64,000 nt of DNA. Origin: Phycisphaerae bacterium. Lineage in GTDB: Bacteria > Planctomycetota > Phycisphaerae > Phycisphaerales > UBA1924. A program made the position numbers and the translations under genes. The notes under the pieces were generated by a model. It was given only the letters and a program-made list of their open reading frames with translations, ran no database searches and was not told where the DNA came from. This document shows, one piece after another, positions 9,249 through 16,791 of this stretch; within the stretch, counting starts at the first letter, position 1; every line of letters starts with the position of its first letter. The DNA is taken from positions 118,477 to 182,476 of the forward strand of contig BQMO01000002.1 of the NCBI GenBank assembly GCA_022180725.1. Direction: 5' to 3'.

Positions 9249-11231
9249 GTGCCGATACTCGCCGCGACCAACCTGACCGTGCGATTCGGGGTGGACATCA
9301 TCCTGGACGGGGTGTCGCTGTCGATTGAGGCCGGTGACCGCATCGGGCTGGTGGGTCGGAACGGAACAGGAAAGTCCACCCTGATGAAGGCCTTGGCGGG
9401 GATGATCGCACCTGACGGCGGGTCGGTGTCCCTTCAGCGCGGGTGCAAGGCGGGGTACCTGCACCAGGACCCGAACCTGGACCCCGAGGAGACGCTGAAG
9501 GATGCCGCCGAGAGAGCGTTCGAAGAGCTGCACCGTCTGCACGCGGAGTTGCACACGGTGTTCGACGAGATGGCCCACGCCAGCGGCCCGGCGATGGACG
9601 CGCTGCTGCGGCGCCAGGGCGACCTGGAGACGCGGATCGAAGCGGCGGGCGGGTACGTCATCGACCACAAAATCGAGGAAGTGCTCCACGGGCTGGGGTT
9701 CACCGACGCCCAGTTTTCGCTGAAGGTGAAGAACCTGTCCGGCGGGCAGAAAGGACGGCTGGCGCTGTCGCGGCTGCTGCTCGAATCGCCCGACGTGCTG
9801 CTGCTCGACGAGCCGACGAACCACCTCGACATCGAAGGGCGGCTGTGGCTCGAACACTTCCTGAAGGATGAATATCGCGGGGCGGTGGTGCTGGTGAGCC
9901 ACGACCGGGCGCTGCTCGACAACGTCGTGACGCGGATCGTGGAGACCGAGCAGGGGCGGCTGATCGAGTACCCGGGCAACTACGCGAAGTTCCGGGAGTT
10001 GCGGGCGCAACGACGCGAGGTGATGCTGCGGGCGTACGAGGCGCAGCAGCACAAGTTCAAGAAGGAGGAGGAGTACATCCGGCGCTTCAAGGCCGGGCAG
10101 CGCGCGCGGCAGGCCCGCGGACGCGAAACGCGGCTGGACCGCGAAAAAGAACAGAACACGCTCGAGCGCCCGATGGAACTCGACGCGTTCAGCATCGAAC
10201 TGCCCAAGGCCGAACGGTCGGGCGATATCGCCGTCTCGGCCCGCGGCCTTTCGAAGCGGTACCCCGCCGACGACGGGACGATGAAGGTGCTCTTTGATTC
10301 GCTCGACGTGGTGATCGAGCGCGGGGAGCGCTGGGGGATCATCGGCCCGAACGGCGCGGGCAAGACGACCCTCGTCCGGGCGATGTTGGGCGAACTCGCG
10401 CCGGACGCGGGCATCGCCCGGCTTGGGTCGAATGTGCGGGTGGGATACTACCGGCAAACGCACGATGGGCTGCCGGGCGACCAGCCGGTGTGGCGGTACT
10501 TGCAAGGGGTGATTCTCAAGGAGGCGCCCGGGGCGGCGATGTCGGAACAGGCCGCACGAGACCTGGCCGGAGCGTTTCTCTTCTCGGGCGACGAGCAGGA
10601 GAAGCCCTTGCGCGTGCTCTCGGGCGGGGAACGTGCGCGGGCGGTCCTGGCGGGGCTTCTGGCGTCGGCGAAGAACCTGCTGATTCTCGACGAGCCGACG
10701 AACCACCTGGACATCATCTCGGCGGAACGGTTGGAGGAGGCGTTGCGGGCCGAGTCGGGGTACGAGGGGACGATGCTGCTGATCTCGCACGACCGGGCAT
10801 TGATCGACGCGACGTGCGACCATCTGATTGTGCTCGACGGGAAGGGTGGCGCGGACGTCTTCCTGGGGAACTACTCGGACTGGAAGCGCACCCGGGACGA
10901 ACGCGCCGCCCGCGAGTCGAAGGCGGCGGCGGAGGCCAAGGCTCGGGAGGACGAGGCCGAGCGTGCCCGCAAGGCGGCCCGGGAACGTTCGGCGAAGGCG
11001 TCGGCGGCCCGTCCCGCCTCGGGCGACAAGTACGCCCGGATGAAAACCGAGCAGTTGGAGCGGCGGATCGAAGAGATCGAGACGCGCCTCCGGGAGATCG
11101 ACGCGTCGCTGTCGGATCCGGCGGTCTGGCGTGACCATGCCCGATCGCAGGTGCTGGGGGCGGAGCGTGCCAGGCTGGAGGCGGAGAAGGAGCCGCTGGA
11201 GTTCGAGTGGTCCCGCCGGGCCGACGCGTAG
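9249..11231 (+). CDS. ABC-F family ATPase (ribosome-associated, Uup/EttA-like)
   Basis: A protein of 660 residues with a GTG start. Two ABC ATPase domains lie in tandem with no membrane segment, as in ABC-F factors that act on ribosomes. Domain 1 has Walker A GRNGTGKST (36-44), signature LSGGQKGR and Walker B LLLDEPTNHLDI. Domain 2 has GPNGAGKTT (366-374), LSGGERARA and LILDEPTNHLDI. Between them lies the charged linker typical of the family (around residues 245-300). A C-terminal charged coiled coil (about 555-655) resembles that of Uup and related proteins. Which subfamily it belongs to (translation rescue, assembly or antibiotic resistance) cannot be decided here. Confidence 0.93.
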   Translation: MPILAATNLTVRFGVDIILDGVSLSIEAGDRIGLVGRNGTGKSTLMKALAGMIAPDGGSVSLQRGCKAGYLHQDPNLDPEETLKDAAERAFEELHRLHAELHTVFDEMAHASGPAMDALLRRQGDLETRIEAAGGYVIDHKIEEVLHGLGFTDAQFSLKVKNLSGGQKGRLALSRLLLESPDVLLLDEPTNHLDIEGRLWLEHFLKDEYRGAVVLVSHDRALLDNVVTRIVETEQGRLIEYPGNYAKFRELRAQRREVMLRAYEAQQHKFKKEEEYIRRFKAGQRARQARGRETRLDREKEQNTLERPMELDAFSIELPKAERSGDIAVSARGLSKRYPADDGTMKVLFDSLDVVIERGERWGIIGPNGAGKTTLVRAMLGELAPDAGIARLGSNVRVGYYRQTHDGLPGDQPVWRYLQGVILKEAPGAAMSEQAARDLAGAFLFSGDEQEKPLRVLSGGERARAVLAGLLASAKNLLILDEPTNHLDIISAERLEEALRAESGYEGTMLLISHDRALIDATCDHLIVLDGKGGADVFLGNYSDWKRTRDERAARESKAAAEAKAREDEAERARKAARERSAKASAARPASGDKYARMKTEQLERRIEEIETRLREIDASLSDPAVWRDHARSQVLGAERARLEAEKEPLEFEWSRRADA

Positions 11232-11303
11232 CGGGCTGCCGGTTTGCCGCCGAACGCCCCGCCGCGGCGCGGGTACACTCTCCCCTCACTGGAGTTCGCT
11301 TTC

Positions 11304-11765
11304 ATGAACCTGCTCGACATCCTGGGCATGAACGACATTCGCGCCCCGCTCGTGGCGAAAGACAAGCGCGGCGTGATCGACGAACTGGTCGACCTGCTCG
11401 CCTCGTCGAGCCGCGTCGATGATCCCAAGGCCTTGAAGGACGCGGTGTGGACGCGTGAGCAGATGCGAACGACGGGCATCGGCGCCGGGCTGGCGATCCC
11501 GCACGGAAAGTGCGCGGGGATGAAAACGTTGGCCATGGCGATCGGCAAGCCGGCGTCGCCGATGGACTTCGAAGCGATCGACGGGCAACCTGTCAAACTG
11601 GTCGTGCTGCTGGCCTCGCCGCCGGACAAGACCTCGGACCATATCCAGGCGCTGGCGCGGATCTCCCGGCTGATGACCATGGAAACGTTTCGGGAGCGGA
11701 TCTACGCCGCATCGTCCGCCGCAGAGATTTACGAACTGCTCCGGTCGCAGGAAAAGCCGGCCTAG
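11304..11765 (+). CDS. PTS EIIA-type protein, PtsN-like
   Basis: A protein of 153 residues. The ATG at 11304 was chosen because it follows a GGAG site and begins the conserved domain. The phosphorylatable histidine is His67 in GLAIPHGK, and the flanking REQMRTTGIGAG and FEAIDGQPVKLVVLLASP segments match EIIA of the fructose/mannitol/nitrogen class. PtsN-type proteins usually regulate rather than transport, receiving phosphate through EI-Ntr and NPr. No EIIB or EIIC partner is nearby, which supports a regulatory role by inference. It lies 72 nt after the ABC-F gene. Confidence 0.9.
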   Translation: MNLLDILGMNDIRAPLVAKDKRGVIDELVDLLASSSRVDDPKALKDAVWTREQMRTTGIGAGLAIPHGKCAGMKTLAMAIGKPASPMDFEAIDGQPVKLVVLLASPPDKTSDHIQALARISRLMTMETFRERIYAASSAAEIYELLRSQEKPA

Positions 11766-11783
11766 CCGAGGTGCGTGCCGCGC

Positions 11784-12698
11784 ATGGCCTCCCCCGACGC
11801 GATCCTGGATCCCTTGCCGATCATCGAGGCCCGCCTCGCCGAACTCTGTGGCGGCGACGCGGACACGCCGCGCGTGCTGGCCGAGGCGATGCGCTACGCG
11901 GTGCTGAACGGCGGGAAGCGACTCCGACCGCTCTTGTGCTGGCACGCGGCGGAGGCCGTCGGACCACCGTTCGACCGCTTGGACGCCGCGGACCAGGAAT
12001 CACGCCTCCGCGCGTGCATCGCGCTCGAACTCGTGCATGCGTTCTCCCTGGTGCACGACGATCTTCCGGCGCTGGACAACGACGACCTGCGGCGGGGCCA
12101 GCCGACCCTGCACAAGCACGCCGGCGAGGCCGCGGCCATCCTCGCGGGTGACGCCCTGCTCACGTATGCGTTCCGCGTGCTGGACGGCATGACGCCGCGT
12201 CCCCGAGCATTGGCCACGTCGATCCTGGCGGACGCGTCATGGCGGATGGTGCGCGGGCAGGTGCTCGACACGCTGGGCGGCTTCCCGGAGCGAGACCCGC
12301 CCGCGCAGCGCGTGCGCACCGTGCACGAGCAGAAAACGGGGGCACTCATCGCGGCGGCGTGCCTCCTCGGGGGCGTGTGCGGCGCGGCGCGTTCGCCCGG
12401 CGAGGATCTCGACGCGCACGTCACGGCACTCGGTCGGTTCGGCGAGCACGTGGGGCTGATGTTCCAGATCGTCGATGATCTGCTGGACGAGGAACAATCC
12501 GCCGAACACCTCGGCAAGCGCGCCGGGAAGGACGCCCGCGCGGGGAAACTCACCTACCCGGCCGTGCACGGCATCGCCGCGTCCAGGGCCGAGGTGGAGC
12601 GGCTTCGCGTGGAGGCACGCCGAGCGATCGACCCGCTGGGCGTCAAGGCCGAGAACCTGCGCCTCTTCGCCGACCTGCTGGCCTCGCGAACGAAGTAG
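11784..12698 (+). CDS. ispA: Polyprenyl synthetase (farnesyl/geranylgeranyl diphosphate synthase)
   Basis: A protein of 304 residues from the ATG at 11784; a GTG three codons upstream is possible. Trans-prenyl synthases condense IPP with allylic diphosphates. The first Asp-rich motif is DDLPALD at 92-98, with the two-residue insertion typical of bacterial FPP synthases and some GGPP synthases. The second is DDLLD at 231-235. The NGGKRLRPLL substrate motif is at about 42-51. The chain length of the product cannot be read with confidence. dxs follows about 100 nt downstream on the same strand, so this pair supplies and consumes MEP-pathway isoprenoid units. Confidence 0.92.
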   Translation: MASPDAILDPLPIIEARLAELCGGDADTPRVLAEAMRYAVLNGGKRLRPLLCWHAAEAVGPPFDRLDAADQESRLRACIALELVHAFSLVHDDLPALDNDDLRRGQPTLHKHAGEAAAILAGDALLTYAFRVLDGMTPRPRALATSILADASWRMVRGQVLDTLGGFPERDPPAQRVRTVHEQKTGALIAAACLLGGVCGAARSPGEDLDAHVTALGRFGEHVGLMFQIVDDLLDEEQSAEHLGKRAGKDARAGKLTYPAVHGIAASRAEVERLRVEARRAIDPLGVKAENLRLFADLLASRTK

Positions 12699-12806
12699 CC
12701 ATGGCCGACGTACGTACCCGCCGGGTATTCTCCTTTCCTGGTGTGCGTCAGACGGGTTGCACGCGGCGGCCTGATCGTCTACTATTTTCAGTAATCATTG
12801 AAAATC

Positions 12807-14798
12807 ATGACATCGATACTTCCCCATCTCCGCTCGCCGCAAGACCTCCGCGGACTGTCCGTTCCACAACTCCAGCAACTCGCGGCGGAGATTCGCCACG
12901 CGATCACGACGCAGATCGCCAACTCGGGCGGGCACCTGGCCCCGAACCTGGGCGTGGTCGAACTTACGATCGCGCTGCACTACGTCTTTGATTTCGGGCA
13001 CGACCGACTGCTCTTCGACGTGGGGCATCAGTGCTACCCGCACAAGTTGCTTACCGGGCGTTTGCCGCTACTCTCGCGCCTTCGGACGCGCGACGGCATG
13101 GCGGGCTTCCCCGAGCCGCGCGAGTCGCCGTACGACCTGTTTGCCGTCGGGCACGCGGGGACGGGCATCTCCACCGCCGTGGGCATGGCGCGCGGCGACA
13201 TGCTGAACAAGGATGCGTTCGACCCGAAGACCAACCCGACGGGCCGGCGGGTTGTGACGCTGATCGGGGATGCCTCGATTGTGAACGGCGTGGCGATGGA
13301 AGGCCTGAACAACGCGGGAACGCTGAAGCGGCAGTTCCTGGTGGTGCTGAACGACAACGGCATGTCGATCAGCAAGCCGCAGGGCGCGCTGTCGCACTAC
13401 TTTGATCGCCTGCGACTGTCGCACACGTACGCGGACTTCAAGAAATCGGCGGGCCAAGCGCTGAAGGGCCTGCCCGGGGGCGAGGCCCTGCGGAAGGCGT
13501 ACCACAAGGTGGGCGAGGCGGGCAAGGCCGTGACCAACGAGGCGGCGTGGTTCGAGCACTTCGGGCTGGTGACGGTGGGCCCGATCGACGGGCACGACTT
13601 GCCGCGGCTGATCGACTACCTGCGCGAGGCGCGGGACTTTGAACGACCGCTCGTGCTGCACGTGCACACGATCAAGGGCAAGGGCTTTGAAGCGGCGGAG
13701 AGTGACAGCACGACCTTTCACTCGCCTCCGGCGTTCAGGGTGGAAGGCCCGGTGGATTCGGAAGATTGCCGGGTGGAGTTGCGGAACGAGGGGCGGTCCT
13801 TCACGACCGCCTTCGCGGATGCGTTGAGTGACGTCATGGAACGCGACCCGCGCGCCGTCACGTGTACGGCCGCGATGCCCGACGGCACGGGGCTCAGCAA
13901 GATTCTGCCGAAGTTTCCGGATCGCGCGTGGGACGTGGGCATCTGCGAGAGCCACGCGCTGGACATGATGGCCGGGCTGGCCAAGACCGGGTACAAGCCG
14001 TTCCTCGCGGTCTACTGCACGTTCCTCCAACGGGCGTTCGACCAGGCCTTCCAGGAGGCGGCGCTGCAGGGCCTGCCGGTGCGGCTCTGCCTCGACCGGG
14101 CCGGCCTCGTGGGCGGCGACGGGGCGGTGCACCACGGGTTCTGCGACGTGGCGCTGCTGCGGACGTTGCCGGGCGCGGTGATCACCGCGGCGATCGACGA
14201 GCCCTCGCTGCGTGCGGCGCTGGAGTTCATGCGGCTGTACGACGACGGGCTGTCCGCCGTGCGGTACCCGCGTGACCTTGTGTCGGGTGCGCTGGCGGAC
14301 CGGGCGTGCCCGACGTTCGTGCTCGGCAAGGCTCGGAACCTGACGCCCGACATCACCGACCCCGACGCGGCCATCCTCGCGTTCGGCACGCCGGCGATCA
14401 CCGCCCTCGACGCGGCCGCTCGCGTGCCCGGGGCGCGGGTCGCGGTGTACGACGCGCGATTCGCCAAACCGGTGGACGCCGATCTGGTCCGCGACCTGCT
14501 GATGCGCTGCATTCCGGTTATCACCATCGAGGACCACTCGATCATCGGCGGGTTCGGATCGGCCGTGCTCGAGGCGGCGCAGGAGATGGGGCTGGACACG
14601 TCGGGCGTGACGCGGCTGGGGCTGCCGGACCGCTGGGTGTACCAGGACAGCCGCGCGCGGCAGTTGGCGGAGGTGGGGTTGGATGTGGAAGGGATCGCCG
14701 AGGCCATCGAGGCCGCTCTCGGCATGAGCGGTTCGGGCCGCACAGATGTCCCGACGGTGTCGGCGACCCGGAGACTTCCGCTCAGGCGAGACGCCTGA
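12807..14798 (+). CDS. dxs: 1-deoxy-D-xylulose-5-phosphate synthase
   Basis: A protein of 663 residues. DXS condenses pyruvate and glyceraldehyde 3-phosphate using thiamine diphosphate, the first step of the MEP isoprenoid pathway. The family's order is clear: NSGGHLAPNLGVVELTIALH, FDVGHQCYPHKLLTGR, AVGHAGTGIS, then the thiamine-binding region and the transketolase C-terminal domain with VTIEDHS and GGFGSAV. The thiamine-binding motif reads GDAS...NDN rather than the usual GDG...NDN. The very C-terminus (about RRLPLRRDA) is encoded by a palindromic repeat and is probably not conserved. The ATG at 12807 was preferred over an in-frame TTG three codons upstream. Confidence 0.94.
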   Translation: MTSILPHLRSPQDLRGLSVPQLQQLAAEIRHAITTQIANSGGHLAPNLGVVELTIALHYVFDFGHDRLLFDVGHQCYPHKLLTGRLPLLSRLRTRDGMAGFPEPRESPYDLFAVGHAGTGISTAVGMARGDMLNKDAFDPKTNPTGRRVVTLIGDASIVNGVAMEGLNNAGTLKRQFLVVLNDNGMSISKPQGALSHYFDRLRLSHTYADFKKSAGQALKGLPGGEALRKAYHKVGEAGKAVTNEAAWFEHFGLVTVGPIDGHDLPRLIDYLREARDFERPLVLHVHTIKGKGFEAAESDSTTFHSPPAFRVEGPVDSEDCRVELRNEGRSFTTAFADALSDVMERDPRAVTCTAAMPDGTGLSKILPKFPDRAWDVGICESHALDMMAGLAKTGYKPFLAVYCTFLQRAFDQAFQEAALQGLPVRLCLDRAGLVGGDGAVHHGFCDVALLRTLPGAVITAAIDEPSLRAALEFMRLYDDGLSAVRYPRDLVSGALADRACPTFVLGKARNLTPDITDPDAAILAFGTPAITALDAAARVPGARVAVYDARFAKPVDADLVRDLLMRCIPVITIEDHSIIGGFGSAVLEAAQEMGLDTSGVTRLGLPDRWVYQDSRARQLAEVGLDVEGIAEAIEAALGMSGSGRTDVPTVSATRRLPLRRDA

Positions 14799-14799
14799 G
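14781..14799. repeat. REP-like perfect hairpin at the end of dxs
   Basis: An 8-bp perfect inverted repeat, CTCAGGCG and CGCCTGAG, separated by the loop AGA. It covers the dxs stop codon, so the repeat supplies the last few codons of that gene. There is no T tract after it, so it is not a standard terminator. It looks like a small interspersed palindrome. Confidence 0.7.
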
Positions 14800-14844
14800 C
14801 CACCTATACCTGCACATCCTCTCGCGCTTCTTCCTGACGTGCGC

Positions 14845-15720
14845 ATGCGAACCCTCCTTCTCGTCAACACCGCCAAGCCCAACGCCGTCGCGGCGGCGGT
14901 CGAGGTTCGTACGCTCATCCGGCAGCACGCCACGCTGCTGGCCGATCTCCCCGCCGATTCCGCGACCCTGCCGCCGATCGCCCGCGAGGCGGACTTGATT
15001 GTCGTGCTGGGGGGCGACGGCACGCTGCTCTCGCAGTGCCGCCGCTGCATTGACTTGCCCGCGCCGCTGCTCGGCGTGAATCTGGGTCGGCTGGGCTTTC
15101 TGGCCGAGTTCGATCTCGAGGCCTTCAAGGACCAGGCCGCAACGTTGCTCACGACCAAGGACCTGCCGACCCACCCGCTGACCGCTCTGCGCGTCGAGGT
15201 CTTCACCGGCCGCCAGAAGACGCCCCGTTTCTCCGACATCGCCATCAACGACGCGGCCATCACCGCGGGCCCGCCCTTCCGGATGATCGCCCTCTCGCTC
15301 TCCATCGACCATCAGAAGGGCCCGACGCTCCTGGGCGACGGCGTGATCGTCTCGACGTCGCTGGGCTCCACGGCGTACAACCTCTCGGCGGGCGGGCCGA
15401 TCCTCTCGCCGCGCGTGAACGCCCTGGCCATCACGCCGATCGCGGCCCACTCGCTCTCGTTCCGCCCGGTGGTTGTGCCCGCAGACTCGCGGATCGAAAT
15501 CCGCGTCGAGCGCGCCAACGCGGTGCCGGGCGACGGCGTGGGGGGCGGGACGACGCTCGTCCTCGACGGCCAATCCACCACCACCATCGCCGCGGGCGAC
15601 CGGGTTCTCCTGACGCGCCACGCCCTCGCCGTGCGCCTCGTGCAGAACACCAAGTCCGACTACTGGGCGCGCCTGATCTCGAAACTCAACTGGGCCACCA
15701 CGCCGCGGCTGAACGGGTAG
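14845..15720 (+). CDS. nadK: NAD kinase
   Basis: A protein of 291 residues from the ATG at 14845. It phosphorylates NAD to NADP in the cytoplasm. The diagnostic GGDGT motif is at residues 56-60 within VVLGGDGTLLSQ; NLGRLGFLAEF follows, and the second signature STSLGSTAYNLSAGGPI lies in the C-terminal beta-rich domain. It starts 46 nt after dxs, and NADPH is needed by later MEP-pathway enzymes, which may explain the linkage. The frame is open upstream into dxs but that extension has no family similarity. Confidence 0.94.
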   Translation: MRTLLLVNTAKPNAVAAAVEVRTLIRQHATLLADLPADSATLPPIAREADLIVVLGGDGTLLSQCRRCIDLPAPLLGVNLGRLGFLAEFDLEAFKDQAATLLTTKDLPTHPLTALRVEVFTGRQKTPRFSDIAINDAAITAGPPFRMIALSLSIDHQKGPTLLGDGVIVSTSLGSTAYNLSAGGPILSPRVNALAITPIAAHSLSFRPVVVPADSRIEIRVERANAVPGDGVGGGTTLVLDGQSTTTIAAGDRVLLTRHALAVRLVQNTKSDYWARLISKLNWATTPRLNG

Positions 15721-15800
15721 CGGGAGGGGCGTTCCACATGATTCGCCATTTCCGAGTTCCAGGCGAAGCAACGAGATGGGCTGCGGGCACTGCTCCGTGC

Positions 15801-15858
15801 CACGGCCCTTGCCCGTTGGACTGCTCGCCGGCCAAGTCCTCATCGGGCGAGGGCCGTG
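15801..15858. repeat. Imperfect inverted repeat
   Basis: The arms CACGGCCCTTGCCCG and CGGGCGAGGGCCGTG pair over 15 positions with a single G-T mismatch and a 28-nt loop. It lies between the convergent nadK and RRM genes and resembles a REP-type intergenic palindrome. Confidence 0.6.
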
Positions 15859-15974
15859 CCGCGCGGCGGTCTTCGGCAGACCGCACTGCCTCGGCGAGGC
15901 GCCGAGACTGGGGCACGCCCCCCGCACCAGTGGCACGCTCCGTCATTGGGTGGGCGAAGGCCCGGGAGAAGCGT

Positions 15975-16005
15975 CCCAAAAGAGACCGGAGCCTTTCGGC
16001 TCCGG
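15975..16005 (-). terminator. Rho-independent terminator of the RRM gene
   Basis: Read on the minus strand, the perfect 8-bp stem CCGGAGCC/GGCTCCGG with a 4-nt loop (15986-16005) is followed by TCTCTTTT. It lies about 33 nt after the stop of the RNA-binding protein gene. Confidence 0.8.
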
Positions 16006-16038
16006 CCCATTGAACAGAGTTGAACTCGTGGGGATGGC

Positions 16039-16422
16039 TTACCAGCCGCCGCGGCCACCGCCGCCGCCGCCACCGCCACCGCCGCCGCCGAAGCCACCGC
16101 GACCGCGACCACCACCGCCGCCGCCGCCGCCGAACCCGCCGCCGCCGCGGCGACCGCCGCCGCCGAACCCGCCGCGCTCTTCACGCGGGCGAGCCTCGTT
16201 GACGACGAGGTCACGGCCACCGACGTTCTGGCCGTTGAGCGCGGTCATCGCCGCCTTGGCCTGCTCGTCGTTGTTCATCTCGACGAATCCGAAGCCACGG
16301 GGGCGCCCCGTCTCGCGGTCCATGACCAGCGACGCGCTGGCGACTTCACCGTGCTGCTCGAACATCGCGCGGAGTTCGGACTCGGTGGTCTGGAACGAGA
16401 GGTTACCGACATAGATCTTCAT
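16039..16422 (-). CDS. Glycine-rich RRM RNA-binding protein
   Basis: A protein of 127 residues. A single RNA recognition motif spans about residues 1-78: RNP2 is IYVGNL near the start, and RNP1 is RGFGFVEM near residue 44. The tail from about residue 85 is almost all glycine with interspersed arginine and phenylalanine, as in the cyanobacterial Rbp proteins and plant glycine-rich proteins that are induced by cold. The family binds single-stranded RNA in the cytoplasm and may act as an RNA chaperone. The ATG at 16422 was chosen because the RRM begins there. It is a single-gene unit with its own terminator and a long leader. Confidence 0.93.
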   Translation of the reverse strand: MKIYVGNLSFQTTESELRAMFEQHGEVASASLVMDRETGRPRGFGFVEMNNDEQAKAAMTALNGQNVGGRDLVVNEARPREERGGFGGGGRRGGGGFGGGGGGGGRGRGGFGGGGGGGGGGGGRGGW

Positions 16423-16791
16423 GACACTTTCCCTTGCACGTGCCCTTGAACTTGAATCGCCGCTGCTTGAACTCGGGCACGAGAAAGCGTCGGGGAACCT
16501 GAGAACCGCGCCCACTGAGGGCGCCCAGAACCAGAGATCGGGGTAAGTATACCCCGACCGGATCGTGGGTGGGGTATACCTCACCGAAACCACCCGGGCA
16601 TACACCAAACATCGATCTTGACATGTCTTCACGAGGCTGGAGTGAAAACCAGCGATCGAAACGTGGCGAACGCATGCCCGTTGAACATCTTGTGCCGGGA
16701 AGCATGTCGTGGAAGCCGGAACTGAAGCACCCACCATCGTCTGAACACGGCAGCGCATGAGCGTGTGACTTGTACGTTGCCTGATGCTTCG
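16423..16791 (-). promoter_or_regulatory. Promoter and leader region of the RRM gene
   Basis: About 370 nt without a credible gene, noticeably less GC-rich than its surroundings. A TATACT -10-like element on the minus strand is at 16551-16546, which would give a leader of roughly 115-120 nt. It sits inside the left arm of a 9-bp perfect inverted repeat, GTATACCCC (16547-16555) and GGGGTATAC (16571-16579), spaced by 15 nt. No good -35 is seen. A long leader would fit cold-responsive control, but that is inference. Confidence 0.45.

Larger units (their letters stand above)
15721..16038. other. Intergenic stretch with inverted repeats, no gene seen
   Basis: No convincing coding region. It holds an inverted repeat of 15 bp arms with one mismatch (15801-15815 and 15844-15858), and a GC-rich hairpin with a T-rich flank at its right end that serves the RNA-binding protein gene. 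Open frames here extend from the polyproline antisense of that gene and are not credible. Confidence 0.6.

Noticed and set aside
16020..16202. Polyproline or Arg/His-rich frames antisense to the RRM tail
   Set aside because: They result from the glycine repeats of the RRM protein.
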